Assembly: GCF_900078195.1 (NCBI RefSeq)
Contig: NZ_FJVE01000007.1
Coordinates: 186,001 to 250,000, forward strand
Origin: Clostridium sp. Marseille-P299
Lineage (GTDB): Bacteria; Bacillota; Clostridia; Lachnospirales; Lachnospiraceae
Length of the DNA stretch: 64,000 nucleotides
Direction of reading: 5' to 3'
Shown here: positions 42,497 through 50,830 of the stretch, piece by piece
Numbering within the stretch: the first letter of the stretch is position 1
Layout of the letters: every line of letters starts with the position of its first letter
The notes under the pieces: generated by a model
The model's database searches: none
Told to the model about the DNA's origin: nothing
What the model saw: only the letters and a program-made list of their open reading frames with translations
Made by a program: the position numbers and the translations under genes

Positions 42497-43663
42497 TTAT
42501 CTTTGATAATCATATTCTGATAAAAAACTTATTTTATCAATTCCTAAAAAGTTTTTAACTGCAACGCAGATTCCGCCAATTAAAATGGAATTATCTTTTA
42601 ACAAGGAGTTTACAATAGGTACTTTATCATTCATTTTGCTACGAAGAGAATCATAAATTAGTTTCGTAAATTCAGGAAACTCCATTGTAAAAGCACTATT
42701 AATTATAACTACTTCTGGGTTATAGGAATTTAATAAGTTATTGATGCAAACTGCCATATATTTTACAAAGTTTTGTCCTACTTGTAATGCCGCAGGGGAT
42801 TTTAAACGATAGTCCTTTGCAAATGTTTGAAAATTTACAGAAGCTTGATTCGTAGCAAGCGCATATTCCTTTAACAAGGAACGTTCAGAGGTATATTGTT
42901 CCAAACATCCTTTATTTCCACAAGGACATTCACGTCCATCAATTTCTACTATGGTATGTCCAAATTCTCCTGCATATCCGCTGAATCCAGTATATAATTT
43001 ATGATCAATAATAAGTCCTAAACCAACACCTGAATGAATGCTTATGTTAGCAATATTAGAATACTGATTGGAGAGATAAGAGAGTTCTCCAAGGGCAGAT
43101 AAGTTCGCTTCATTATCAAGATATACTGGTACACTAAAATAAGAGGAGAGCTTTTCCTCTAAATCCATTTTGGATAAATCATAATAAGGAGTGAATATAA
43201 CTTTATTATGATTGGTTACCCCATGAATTCCAAGTGTGATACCAATCAATCCATATGGCATATCTGCTTGTTCATTTTCAATGGACTCGATAAGTTTTAT
43301 TAAAGTATCCACTAATTCAGTATCTTTCGGTGTTTGCAATTGCTTAAAACTTTTATTGTCTCCTTGTAAATCAGTTGCAAGTGCAGATAACATATCTAAA
43401 CCAATATCTATACTAATTGCATAACCGGCTTTTTTATTAAAACTTAACAAAATAGGTTTTCTACCAAGTAAGGTATCATCGCTACCTATTTCGATAACTA
43501 ATTTTGCGTTTATTAAGTCGCTAACAATTGCAGAAATGGTTGCCTTTGTAAGACCTAGTTGCTTTGAAATTGCGGCTCTAGAAATGGCATTTGTATTCAT
43601 AATCGTCTCCAGGACGAGTTTGCTATTCATATCACGTATAAGTTCTTTACTTCCGATAACCAT
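42497..43663 (-). CDS. xylR: ROK-family repressor, probably XylR
   Basis: 388 residues. An N-terminal winged helix (SRAAISKQLGLTKATISAIVSDLI, about 28-51) is followed by a ROK sugar-binding domain with SIDIGLDML, HSGVGLGLIID, GEFGHTIVE and the zinc-binding ECPCGNKGCLEQY (about 240-252). It is divergent from xylulokinase, and an inverted repeat of XylR type lies between them. Family role: repress xylose genes until xylose binds. A NagC-like role is possible in principle, but the neighbour argues for xylose. Confidence 0.88.
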   Translation of the reverse strand: MVIGSKELIRDMNSKLVLETIMNTNAISRAAISKQLGLTKATISAIVSDLINAKLVIEIGSDDTLLGRKPILLSFNKKAGYAISIDIGLDMLSALATDLQGDNKSFKQLQTPKDTELVDTLIKLIESIENEQADMPYGLIGITLGIHGVTNHNKVIFTPYYDLSKMDLEEKLSSYFSVPVYLDNEANLSALGELSYLSNQYSNIANISIHSGVGLGLIIDHKLYTGFSGYAGEFGHTIVEIDGRECPCGNKGCLEQYTSERSLLKEYALATNQASVNFQTFAKDYRLKSPAALQVGQNFVKYMAVCINNLLNSYNPEVVIINSAFTMEFPEFTKLIYDSLRSKMNDKVPIVNSLLKDNSILIGGICVAVKNFLGIDKISFLSEYDYQR

Positions 43664-43781
43664 AATTATCCCCTTTCTACTATCCCTATTATATAAAAAA
43701 TCTCATGTATGTCAATGAAATTTGGTACATCATGGCAAAGACTGGAAACGAAAGTCAACGAGAAATCCCATATAAGAAATC

Positions 43782-43810
43782 TTGACAGGTACTATAACAA
43801 CTGATATTAT
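43782..43810 (+). promoter_or_regulatory. xylB promoter
   Basis: TTGACA (43782-43787), 17 bp, TATTAT (43805-43810), one of the closest sigma-A matches in the window. Confidence 0.8.
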
Positions 43811-43823
43811 TATATCAAATTTA

Positions 43824-43842
43824 TTGTTTATTAACTAAACAA
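43824..43842 (+). promoter_or_regulatory. XylR operator
   Basis: Inverted repeat TTGTTTA-TTAAC-TAAACAA, just downstream of the expected xylB transcription start. The TTTGTTTA/TAAACAAA half-site is the known XylR recognition pattern in Firmicutes. A second inverted repeat, TCTATTG-N6-CAATAGA, sits at 43883-43902 with unknown role. Confidence 0.8.
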
Positions 43843-43960
43843 ATTCTAATTTATGAGAATAGAAAGTTCACTAAGTGTGAGATCTATTGTATCATCAATA
43901 GAATTTAATAGCTAAGATTATATAACAAATGAAAACAAAATATATATTTGGGAGGTAATT

Positions 43961-45430
43961 ATGTTATACATTGGTGTTGATTTGGGGACCTCGTCTATTA
44001 AGTTAGTACTTATGAATGAAGAGGGGAAGATTGAGAACATAGTTTCAAGGGAATATCCATTATCATTTCCAAAGCCAGGTTGGTCGGAACAAAATCCAGA
44101 GGATTGGTATCATGCATTTGTTGAAGGTATGAATGAGCTTTTATTAAATCATGACAAATCTTTAGTAGAAGGTATTAGCTTTGGCGGGCAAATGCATGGA
44201 CTTGTTATTTTAGATGAGAATGATAATGTAATTCGTCCAGCAATTCTATGGAATGATGGTAGAACTACAAAAGAATGTGATTATTTAAATAATACAATCG
44301 GTAGAGAAAAAGTTTCTTCTTACACTGCCAATATGGCATTGACGGGATTTACAGCACCAAAGATTCTATGGGTAAAAGAAAATGAACCAGAGAATTTTAA
44401 TAAAATAAACAAAATTATGCTTCCTAAAGATTACATAGCCTATATGATTTCTGGCGTTCATTGCACGGATGTTTCCGATGCTTCTGGAATGCTTTTATTC
44501 GATGTTAAGAATCGTAGATGGTCACAGGAAATGCTTTCAATTGTTGGGGTAAAGGAAGAGCAGCTAGCAAAAGTTTTTGAAAGTTACGAAGTTGTTGGTA
44601 CATTAAAAGAAGATATTGCTAAGAAATTAGGGCTTAATAGCAGTGTTAAAGTAATTGCTGGAGCTGGAGATAATGCAGCAGGAGCAGTTGGAACTGGAAC
44701 ATTAGAGCATGGAATGTGTAGTATTTCCATTGGTACTTCAGGCACAGTATTTATCGCTACAGATGAATTTGCAGTAGATGAGCATAATGCAATGCACTCT
44801 TTTGATCATGCAAATGGAAAATATCATTTCTTAGGTTGTATGTTATCTGCAGCATCTGCAAACAAATGGTGGATGGATGACATCATTCGTACGAAGGAAT
44901 ATAATAAAGAGCAAGAAAATATTGTGAAATTAGGAGAAAATCGTGTATTCTTTTTACCATATTTAATGGGCGAGAGAACTCCTCACAATAATCCAAATGC
45001 TAGAGGTACTTTTATAGGAATGACTATGGATACAACACGTGAAGATATGACCCAGGCTGTATTAGAAGGTGTTACATTTGCGCTTCGTGATGCACTTGAA
45101 ATCGCTCGCTCTTTCGGTGTTACAATTGAACGTGTTCGCTTAAATGGTGGCGGTGCAAAGAGTAAACTTTGGTGTGAAATGGTAGCTAATATCATGAACG
45201 TTAAAGTTGATAAAATCAACAGTGAAGAAGGCCCTGGATTTGGAGCTGCCATATTAGCAGCAGTTGGCTGTGGCAAATTTAATTCTGTAGAAGAAGCTGC
45301 AAGTAAATTAATTAAAGTTGTTAGTACCATTGAGCCAAAGGATGATTTGGTGAAAAAGTACGAAGAAAAATATCAAATGTTTAAAACTATTTATCCTGCG
45401 TTAAAACCTGTGTATGATGTTATTGCATAA
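43961..45430 (+). CDS. xylB: Xylulokinase
   Basis: 489 residues from ATG 43961 behind GGGAGGTAATT. FGGY-family kinase: N-terminal phosphate motif GVDLGTSSIKLVLM (4-17), substrate region SFGGQMHGLVILD (about 75-87) and NDGRTTKEC. The C-terminal motif is RVRLNGGGAKSKLWCEMVANIM (about 390-411), followed by GPGFGAAILAA. It phosphorylates D-xylulose into the pentose phosphate pathway. No xylA is in the window, so isomerase must be elsewhere. A strong terminator follows. Confidence 0.95.
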   Translation: MLYIGVDLGTSSIKLVLMNEEGKIENIVSREYPLSFPKPGWSEQNPEDWYHAFVEGMNELLLNHDKSLVEGISFGGQMHGLVILDENDNVIRPAILWNDGRTTKECDYLNNTIGREKVSSYTANMALTGFTAPKILWVKENEPENFNKINKIMLPKDYIAYMISGVHCTDVSDASGMLLFDVKNRRWSQEMLSIVGVKEEQLAKVFESYEVVGTLKEDIAKKLGLNSSVKVIAGAGDNAAGAVGTGTLEHGMCSISIGTSGTVFIATDEFAVDEHNAMHSFDHANGKYHFLGCMLSAASANKWWMDDIIRTKEYNKEQENIVKLGENRVFFLPYLMGERTPHNNPNARGTFIGMTMDTTREDMTQAVLEGVTFALRDALEIARSFGVTIERVRLNGGGAKSKLWCEMVANIMNVKVDKINSEEGPGFGAAILAAVGCGKFNSVEEAASKLIKVVSTIEPKDDLVKKYEEKYQMFKTIYPALKPVYDVIA

Positions 45431-45471
45431 GAAATAATTATTACCCATTGGTTTGAGTAAAAGGATAATTA

Positions 45472-45513
45472 AAAAGGCTTTTGTAAACGTGTAACGTTGC
45501 AAAAGCCTTTTGT
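45472..45513 (+). terminator. Rho-independent terminator of xylB
   Basis: AAAAGGCTTTTG (45472-45483) with CAAAAGCCTTTT (45500-45511), and AACGT/AACGTT paired partly within the loop. Confidence 0.9.
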
Positions 45514-45566
45514 TATATTACATAATATCAGTGTTGTATTTTATAACACTGATGTTATGTAATATA
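45514..45566. repeat. Long inverted repeat, 22-bp arms
   Basis: TATATTACATAATATCAGTGTT (45514-45535) and AACACTGATGTTATGTAATATA (45545-45566), one wobble, 9-nt loop. No T tract follows, so it is not a typical terminator. It could be a decayed small mobile element or an RNA stabiliser. The rest of the spacer up to 45804 shows nothing. Confidence 0.7.
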
Positions 45567-45804
45567 TGGAACTGGTTTTTAGTGAAAATACGGAATTTTA
45601 TAATGCTAATTAAGATTATAAATTAATTTATTTTTTCAATTAGCAAACATTGTCTAAAAAAGTCACAAATTATTCATAATTATGTTCTTGCTATTTTTCG
45701 CCAACGTGGTTATGATGATAAAGAATAGATTTATATTTATTTAAGATGTACACAATACATCGGACACCCTTAGTTATTTGGTTTATTTTATAGGAGTAAA
45801 TTTA

Positions 45805-46398
45805 TTGAGAAAGAAATCACATATTTCAGTAGCTAAATTTTTAATCGATAACATGAATGTAAATTCTTTGCATAACCATAAGTTATCTTTTTTACTTGGA
45901 AGTATATTACCAGATTGTATGCCGTCATTCTTAACTAGGAAACATACAATTGAGGAAACATTTTATATATTGAAAAAGGAAATTCGAAATTTAACAGAAG
46001 AATACGATGCCGAAAAAGGTGAAGGAGTCTATTTCTGCAGGCATTTAGGAATAATTACCCATTATGTTGCAGATTATTTTACCTTACCTCATAACAAGAT
46101 CTTTAGCGGGTCCCTTAAAGATCATATAAGTTATGAAAAAAAGCTTAAATTTGAGTTAAAATCATATATACATAATGATAATTTAGAGCTTAGCCGCGAT
46201 AAGAATAGTTCTATGAAAACGGTAGATGATATTTGTGCATTTATTATGAAAATGCATCAAATTTATATAAAAGTAGCAAATGAGATAAAAGAAGATTGCC
46301 AATACATCATTGAATTATGCCATTATGTTGTAGATGCGATTTTTCAATTTATTGAATTTCAGAGAGAGAAACATCTTTATGCGGTATTGCAACATTAA
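45805..46398 (+). CDS. Zinc-dependent phospholipase C-like protein
   Basis: 197 residues from TTG 45805 behind TAGGAG. The open frame begins earlier at 45778 but without a site. It has the pattern KKSHISVAKFLI at the N-terminus, LGSILPDCMPSFLTRKHTIEET (about 34-55), and RHLGIITHYVADYFTLPHN (about 82-100). These supply the His and Asp ligands of the bacterial zinc-dependent phospholipase C fold (PF00882). There is no signal peptide, so it differs from secreted alpha-toxin-like enzymes. Such cytoplasmic family members are common in clostridia and not characterised. Confidence 0.8.
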   Translation: MRKKSHISVAKFLIDNMNVNSLHNHKLSFLLGSILPDCMPSFLTRKHTIEETFYILKKEIRNLTEEYDAEKGEGVYFCRHLGIITHYVADYFTLPHNKIFSGSLKDHISYEKKLKFELKSYIHNDNLELSRDKNSSMKTVDDICAFIMKMHQIYIKVANEIKEDCQYIIELCHYVVDAIFQFIEFQREKHLYAVLQH

Positions 46399-46419
46399 AT
46401 AAGTTAAAATAGTATGTAT

Positions 46420-46496
46420 GGCTGTCATAAAATTGTTATTTGTATGGATTCTTAAGTAAGAATACATAGAAATGATTTTTTGTGATGGCCTTTTTT
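46420..46496 (+). terminator. Long two-step terminator
   Basis: GGCTGTCATAAAA (46420-46432) pairs with TTTTGTGATGGCC (46478-46490) via G-U pairs, then T6. Inside sits TGTAT-GG-ATTCTT / AAGAATACATA. Confidence 0.75.
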
Positions 46497-46560
46497 ATTA
46501 TTTGTAATAATGATTCATTTTCGTAATTTTTATGTTTATAATTTTTTTGCTATGTGGGAA

Positions 46561-46678
46561 TAACATTGAATAGCATTGAAACAATGTATAATATTGAATA
46601 ATGTATAGCATAGAACTAATGTAAAGCATTGAAACAATGTATAACATTGAAACAATGTATAACATTGAAACAATGTTA
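46561..46678. repeat. 18-bp palindromic tandem repeats
   Basis: At least three exact or near-exact units of AACATTGAAACAATGTAT (46625-46678), each itself an inverted repeat (ACATTG-AAA-CAATGT), with decayed copies back to 46561. The last copy donates the -35 box of the promoter at 46665. Confidence 0.9.
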
Positions 46679-46693
46679 GATTATTGCTATAAT
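46665..46693 (+). promoter_or_regulatory. Promoter whose -35 is the last palindromic repeat
   Basis: TTGAAA (46665-46670) within the repeat, 17 bp, TATAAT (46688-46693), 36 nt before the ATG at 46730. Confidence 0.65.
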
Positions 46694-46729
46694 GTTCTGG
46701 GTAATCAATTATGTAGATTGGAGTTAGCA

Positions 46730-47590
46730 ATGAGAGCGTATACAGGTTTTGCAAATGTTTATGATAAATTTATGGACAATGTTCCTTATGATACATGGTC
46801 AGAATATTTAATATCCTTACTAAAAGAATATGGAGTAGAGGATGGATTAGTATTAGAACTTGGCTGTGGAACTGGAAGTATCACACGAAGATTAGCAAGT
46901 CAAGGTTATGATATGATAGGTATTGATAACTCAGAGGATATGCTAGAGATTGCAAGAGAAAAGGAAATGGACTTTTTGATGGAATCTATGGAGGATATGG
47001 ATGAGGAAGAACTTGAATCAGAAGTAGATGGCGAGTATGTACCTAGAATACTCTATTTGGAACAAGATATGAGAGAATTTGAGTTATTTGGTACAGTAAG
47101 GGCTGTTGTTAGTATTTGTGATAGTATGAATTATATTACCAAAGAAGAGGACTTGATTAAGGTTTTTAAGTTAGTAAATAATTATCTTGATGCAGGTGGT
47201 TTATTTATCTTTGATTTAAATACTGTTTATAAATACAAGACAATTTTAGGTGATACAACAATTGCTGAAAATCGTGAAGATTGTAGCTTTATTTGGGAAA
47301 ACTTTTATCATGAAGATGAAATGATGAACGAATATGATGTTACAATCTATAAAAAAGTGGATGCCGAGGATGACATGGATTCTTCAGGACTTTATGAAAG
47401 ATTTGAGGAGACTCATTATCAAAAAGCATATGAGCTTGAGACAATTATTTCTTTATTAGAAAAAGCAGGGATGGAATATGTTACAGCTTATGATGCTTGT
47501 ACGAAAGATGCCCCAAAAGAAGATAGTGAGCGTATCTATGTAATTGCAAGAGAAAAGAAGCAAGAGAATAAATTTTATACTGAAATGTAA
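46730..47590 (+). CDS. Class I SAM-dependent methyltransferase
   Basis: 286 residues from ATG 46730 behind TTGGAG. The open frame upstream only translates the palindromic repeats. MRAYTGFANVYDKFMDNVPYDTW at the N-terminus and VLELGCGTGSITRRLASQGYDMIGIDNSEDMLEIA (about 41-75) form the Methyltransf_25-type SAM site. IFDLNTVYKYK (about 160) is the post-V region. An acidic insert (MEDMDEEELESEVDGEY) is unusual. Substrate unknown; family members act on small molecules or tRNA. It is followed by hslO after a repeat-filled spacer. Confidence 0.85.
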   Translation: MRAYTGFANVYDKFMDNVPYDTWSEYLISLLKEYGVEDGLVLELGCGTGSITRRLASQGYDMIGIDNSEDMLEIAREKEMDFLMESMEDMDEEELESEVDGEYVPRILYLEQDMREFELFGTVRAVVSICDSMNYITKEEDLIKVFKLVNNYLDAGGLFIFDLNTVYKYKTILGDTTIAENREDCSFIWENFYHEDEMMNEYDVTIYKKVDAEDDMDSSGLYERFEETHYQKAYELETIISLLEKAGMEYVTAYDACTKDAPKEDSERIYVIAREKKQENKFYTEM

Positions 47591-47637
47591 TCGTATATTA
47601 AAGTAACAAAGAATTATAGTGATTCAAAAATGAATCC

Positions 47638-47758
47638 TAGTACACAAACGTAACAATTGTGTAAGACATAAATAGAATCGTAGTACACAAACGCAATAAT
47701 CGTGTAAGACATAAATAGAATCGTAGTACACAGATGTAACAATCGTGTAAGACATAAA
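47638..47758. repeat. 43-bp tandem repeats before hslO
   Basis: Units start at 47638, 47681 and 47724 (the last partial): TAGTACACA-AACGYAAYAATYGTGTAAGACATAAATAGAATCG. Each has ACAC...GTGT arms able to pair. The period is not a multiple of 3, so it is non-coding. Confidence 0.9.
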
Positions 47759-47779
47759 TTGAAAGGTACAGGTATAGAT

Positions 47780-48664
47780 ATGGAAGATTATATTATTAGA
47801 GCGACTGCAGCAAATAACCAAATAAGAGCATTTGCTTGTACAAGCAGAAATTTAGTTGAATATGCAAGAAGTACACATAATACAAGCCCAGTTGTAACAG
47901 CAGCGCTAGGAAGATTATTAACAGCTGGAGCTATGATGGGAAGTATGATGAAAGGCGAAAATGACCTTTTAACATTAAAAATCAATGGAGATGGTCCAGT
48001 TCAGGGTTTATTAGTAACAGCAGATTCAAAAGCAAATGTAAAAGGCTATGCTTATCAGCCAGATGTTATGCTTCCACCAAGCCCACTTGGCAAATTGGAT
48101 GTAGGAAGAGCTGTTGGTAAAGGCTTTCTTACTGTAATAAAGGATATGGGATTAAAAGAGCCATATTCAGGACAAACCGATTTAGTTTCAGGTGAGATAG
48201 CAGAGGACATCACGTATTATTATGCAACTTCAGAGCAGGTACCATCCTCAGTAGCCCTTGGAGTATTAATGAATCGTGACAATACTGTAAAAGTAGCAGG
48301 TGGTTTTATGATTCAGTTACTTCCATTTGCTGAAGAAGAAGTGATAGAAAAATTAGAAGAAAAAATAAGTAAAGTTACTTCCATCACTTCTATGTTAGAT
48401 AACTCAATGACGCCTGAAATGATTCTTGAAGAACTTTTAGGAGACTTAGGTCTTGAAATCAAAGATAAAATTCCAACAAAATTTGAATGCAATTGTTCGA
48501 AAGAACGAGTGGAAAAAGCAATCATTAGTATTGGTAAAAAGGATCTTCAAGAGATGATTGATGATAATGAGCCAATTGAAGTGAATTGTCATTTTTGTAA
48601 TAAACACTACATGTTTTCTGTAGATGATTTAAAGAAAATTATTTTAAGAAGCAAACAAGATTAA
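47780..48664 (+). CDS. hslO: Redox-regulated chaperone Hsp33
   Basis: 294 residues from ATG 47780; a TTG at 47759 is open but would lie in the repeat. Hsp33 is a cytoplasmic holdase activated by oxidation. N-terminal domain motifs: ATAANNQIRAFACTSRNLVEYAR, LGRLLTAGAMMGSMMKG, and VALGVLMNRD. The C-terminal zinc switch has ECNC (about 234-237) and CHFC (about 267-270), the four ligands in the expected CXC...CXXC order. Length is typical. It may share a transcript with the upstream methyltransferase. Confidence 0.96.
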   Translation: MEDYIIRATAANNQIRAFACTSRNLVEYARSTHNTSPVVTAALGRLLTAGAMMGSMMKGENDLLTLKINGDGPVQGLLVTADSKANVKGYAYQPDVMLPPSPLGKLDVGRAVGKGFLTVIKDMGLKEPYSGQTDLVSGEIAEDITYYYATSEQVPSSVALGVLMNRDNTVKVAGGFMIQLLPFAEEEVIEKLEEKISKVTSITSMLDNSMTPEMILEELLGDLGLEIKDKIPTKFECNCSKERVEKAIISIGKKDLQEMIDDNEPIEVNCHFCNKHYMFSVDDLKKIILRSKQD

Positions 48665-48691
48665 GATAGCTGAAGGAAATAAAAATTAAAT

Positions 48692-48752
48692 AATGGGGCC
48701 GTTGCAAAATAGAATTGTTTCATACAAAACTCTATTTTGCAACGGCCCCATT
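48692..48752. terminator. Perfect bidirectional terminator
   Basis: 22-bp perfect stem containing GGGGCCGTTGCAAAATAGA (48692-48713 / 48731-48752). It lies between converging hslO and the phospholipase D-family gene. Confidence 0.95.
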
Positions 48753-48829
48753 AATAATGCTATCAATATTAGGTTGTTAATTTTGATAAAAGAATAATTT
48801 ATCGTTCCAGGGGATTCATAATTTTTCTA

Positions 48830-50275
48830 TTACAATAGGAATCTAAATAATTGAAATACTGCTGAACATATGCCAAGGCTAATCTTTTGCCAAGTTGTAG
48901 GTTCCAGGGCAACCACATCACCATTTGTTCCATAAGAGCCATCGCTCATAACTGGTAAAGACTTATCAAGCATATCTGACATTTTCTCAGACAATAATTG
49001 ATTAAATTCGGTACCATTTACAACAAGCATCACTTCAGTATCTAAGTAGGTACTTCGCATATCTAAATTATAAGAACCAATTACAGAGATATTATCATCA
49101 ATAAGAAGTGACTTATTATGCATCGAGTGATCCCCTTGAAATTCGTAAAGGGTAACTCCGGTTGCAATAACCTTATCTTTATTCCAAGTATAGTCAGCCG
49201 AAGCCATAAAATTGTCGCCACCCGCCGTTGAGTTTAAAAACATTGTAACATTAGGTACGCTATTGCTAATTTGTTGTAAATCAGAGTACATCGTATCGTT
49301 TAAAACAGCATACGGAGTTTGCAAAATTACTTTTTCTTTTGCCTGCATCATTAATTGAGTTAACTGATAATAAACATAAGGTTCCTTGCTTGTAAGATTA
49401 ATCGGATTTGAGATGAGGCTAATCTTATTCGTTGGAACTGTAATCAGAGCATAGTCTAAGCTCTGGAATAATTCTGGACGTTCCGTTATCAAAGAGTGAT
49501 AGTAGTCCTCTAATTCAATTTCTGCACGATTCATATCTTTTTTCTTATATCGCGGAACAGTATTAAAAACTGTTTTGTTATAATCTGAATTCCAAATTGT
49601 ATTAAAATAATCTTTTACTTCAGAAATAACACTAGAGGAAGTATCTTTTGAATTCCAAGTAGTATTATAAACTAAGATATCACGGTCATAGCTAAGTACC
49701 TTCGTGTTATATTCTCCAAGAAAATAATTTGAAATATTACGTCCTCCTAAGAGAAGTAACTTATCATCAATAATAATGTATTTATCGTGCAATCTATCAT
49801 TTAAATTCCAGGGCTTTAGTAGATTTATTGTGTTATAAAAACGAATTTCAACATTAGGATGAGTTCCAAGTACATAATACATTGTATCATTTTTCATATC
49901 GTGAGCACTTGTAATACCATCTAAGATAATTTGAACTTTTACCCCACGGTTGGCAGCATTTAAAATGGTTGAAAAGATTTCCTTGCAGCTTCGATCATTT
50001 TTAACGGAAAAAGAAGAAATGATAATACTTTCCTTCGCTTCATTCAACATATGTAATCGAACATCAAGCGCATCATCACTATCTTCGATAATAGCGGCAC
50101 GGTCCACTCCAATTGTGTCATTGTAAAATTTATCTGTTGAAAAACTATTCTTAAAGTCATCATTCACTTCGGGAAAATGAATAAAGGGTATAGTAGCACC
50201 TAAGATGAGATAAAGAACATAGATTGCAAGAATAGCGCCAAATACTTTAAATAATTTTATAAACTTATACTTCAT
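48830..50275 (-). CDS. Membrane-anchored phospholipase D-family protein
   Basis: 481 residues with an N-terminal membrane helix (about 6-30). Two HKD catalytic motifs are present: HDKYIIIDDKLLLLGGRNI (about 162-180) and HNKSLLIDDNISVIGSYNLDMRS (about 385-407). It belongs to the PLD superfamily, which includes cardiolipin synthases, but the sequence lacks the two-helix start of ClsA. A single helix and extracytoplasmic domain suggest a cell-surface phosphatidyltransferase or hydrolase. Start ATG 50275 behind ACGGAGGATTAC. Confidence 0.85.
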   Translation of the reverse strand: MKYKFIKLFKVFGAILAIYVLYLILGATIPFIHFPEVNDDFKNSFSTDKFYNDTIGVDRAAIIEDSDDALDVRLHMLNEAKESIIISSFSVKNDRSCKEIFSTILNAANRGVKVQIILDGITSAHDMKNDTMYYVLGTHPNVEIRFYNTINLLKPWNLNDRLHDKYIIIDDKLLLLGGRNISNYFLGEYNTKVLSYDRDILVYNTTWNSKDTSSSVISEVKDYFNTIWNSDYNKTVFNTVPRYKKKDMNRAEIELEDYYHSLITERPELFQSLDYALITVPTNKISLISNPINLTSKEPYVYYQLTQLMMQAKEKVILQTPYAVLNDTMYSDLQQISNSVPNVTMFLNSTAGGDNFMASADYTWNKDKVIATGVTLYEFQGDHSMHNKSLLIDDNISVIGSYNLDMRSTYLDTEVMLVVNGTEFNQLLSEKMSDMLDKSLPVMSDGSYGTNGDVVALEPTTWQKISLGICSAVFQLFRFLL

Positions 50276-50541
50276 GTAATCCTCCGTTCACATAATCCTA
50301 GTAGATGTTATTATGTGAAGAATTATTATTTTTATTAAGATAGACATCTAATCTATTTCAATGGAACAATCAACCATATGAAACAGTGGTAATTGCTATA
50401 TTTAAAAAGTATAAAGCTTTTTAGTCTGATTACAATTAAAAAACTATTAAAATTCTATGATTTTTACTCGTAAGAATGACAGGAAATGAAATCTTAAGTA
50501 ATTATATTGGAAAAATTTATAAATTCTTAAGAATAATATGA

Positions 50542-50770
50542 TATAATGAAAGCGGAATGAGGTATCTGCAAACTCGTTTGCAGATGCCGATTGGAGCAAC
50601 AAGATCATGGAGAGAATTTGTCCATGATATAATGAAAGCGGAATGAGGTGTATGCAAACTCGTTTGCAGACGCCGATTGGAGCAACAAGATCATGGAGAG
50701 AATTTGTCCATGATATAATGAAAGCGGAATGAGGTATCTGCAAACTCGTTTGCAGATTGAAGCAACAAGA
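50542..50770. repeat. 86-bp tandem repeat, three units (LCP side)
   Basis: Units begin with AAAGCGGAATGAGG at 50549, 50635 and 50721, exactly 86 bp apart. TATAAT is at 50542, 50628 and 50714. Hairpins TCTGCAAAC-TC-GTTTGCAGA (unit 1) and ATCATGGA-N9-TCCATGAT precede each TATAAT. The third unit decays after 50758. They resemble the units at 33301, but the hairpin stems have changed on both arms. The region 50276-50541 before them shows no other feature. Confidence 0.9.
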
Positions 50771-50830
50771 TATTGAAGAGAATTTGTTCAAAGAGGAAAT
50801 CAATTACACACAATATTAGGAGAACATCAT

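Noticed and set aside
46637..46729. N-terminal extension of the methyltransferase (MYNIETMYNIET...)
   Set aside because: It translates the palindromic repeats; the ATG at 46730 has a proper TTGGAG site and the promoter -10 lies within the extension.
50447..50803. 118-codon minus-strand frame across the LCP-side repeats
   Set aside because: Same reason: a by-product of non-coding 86-bp repeats.
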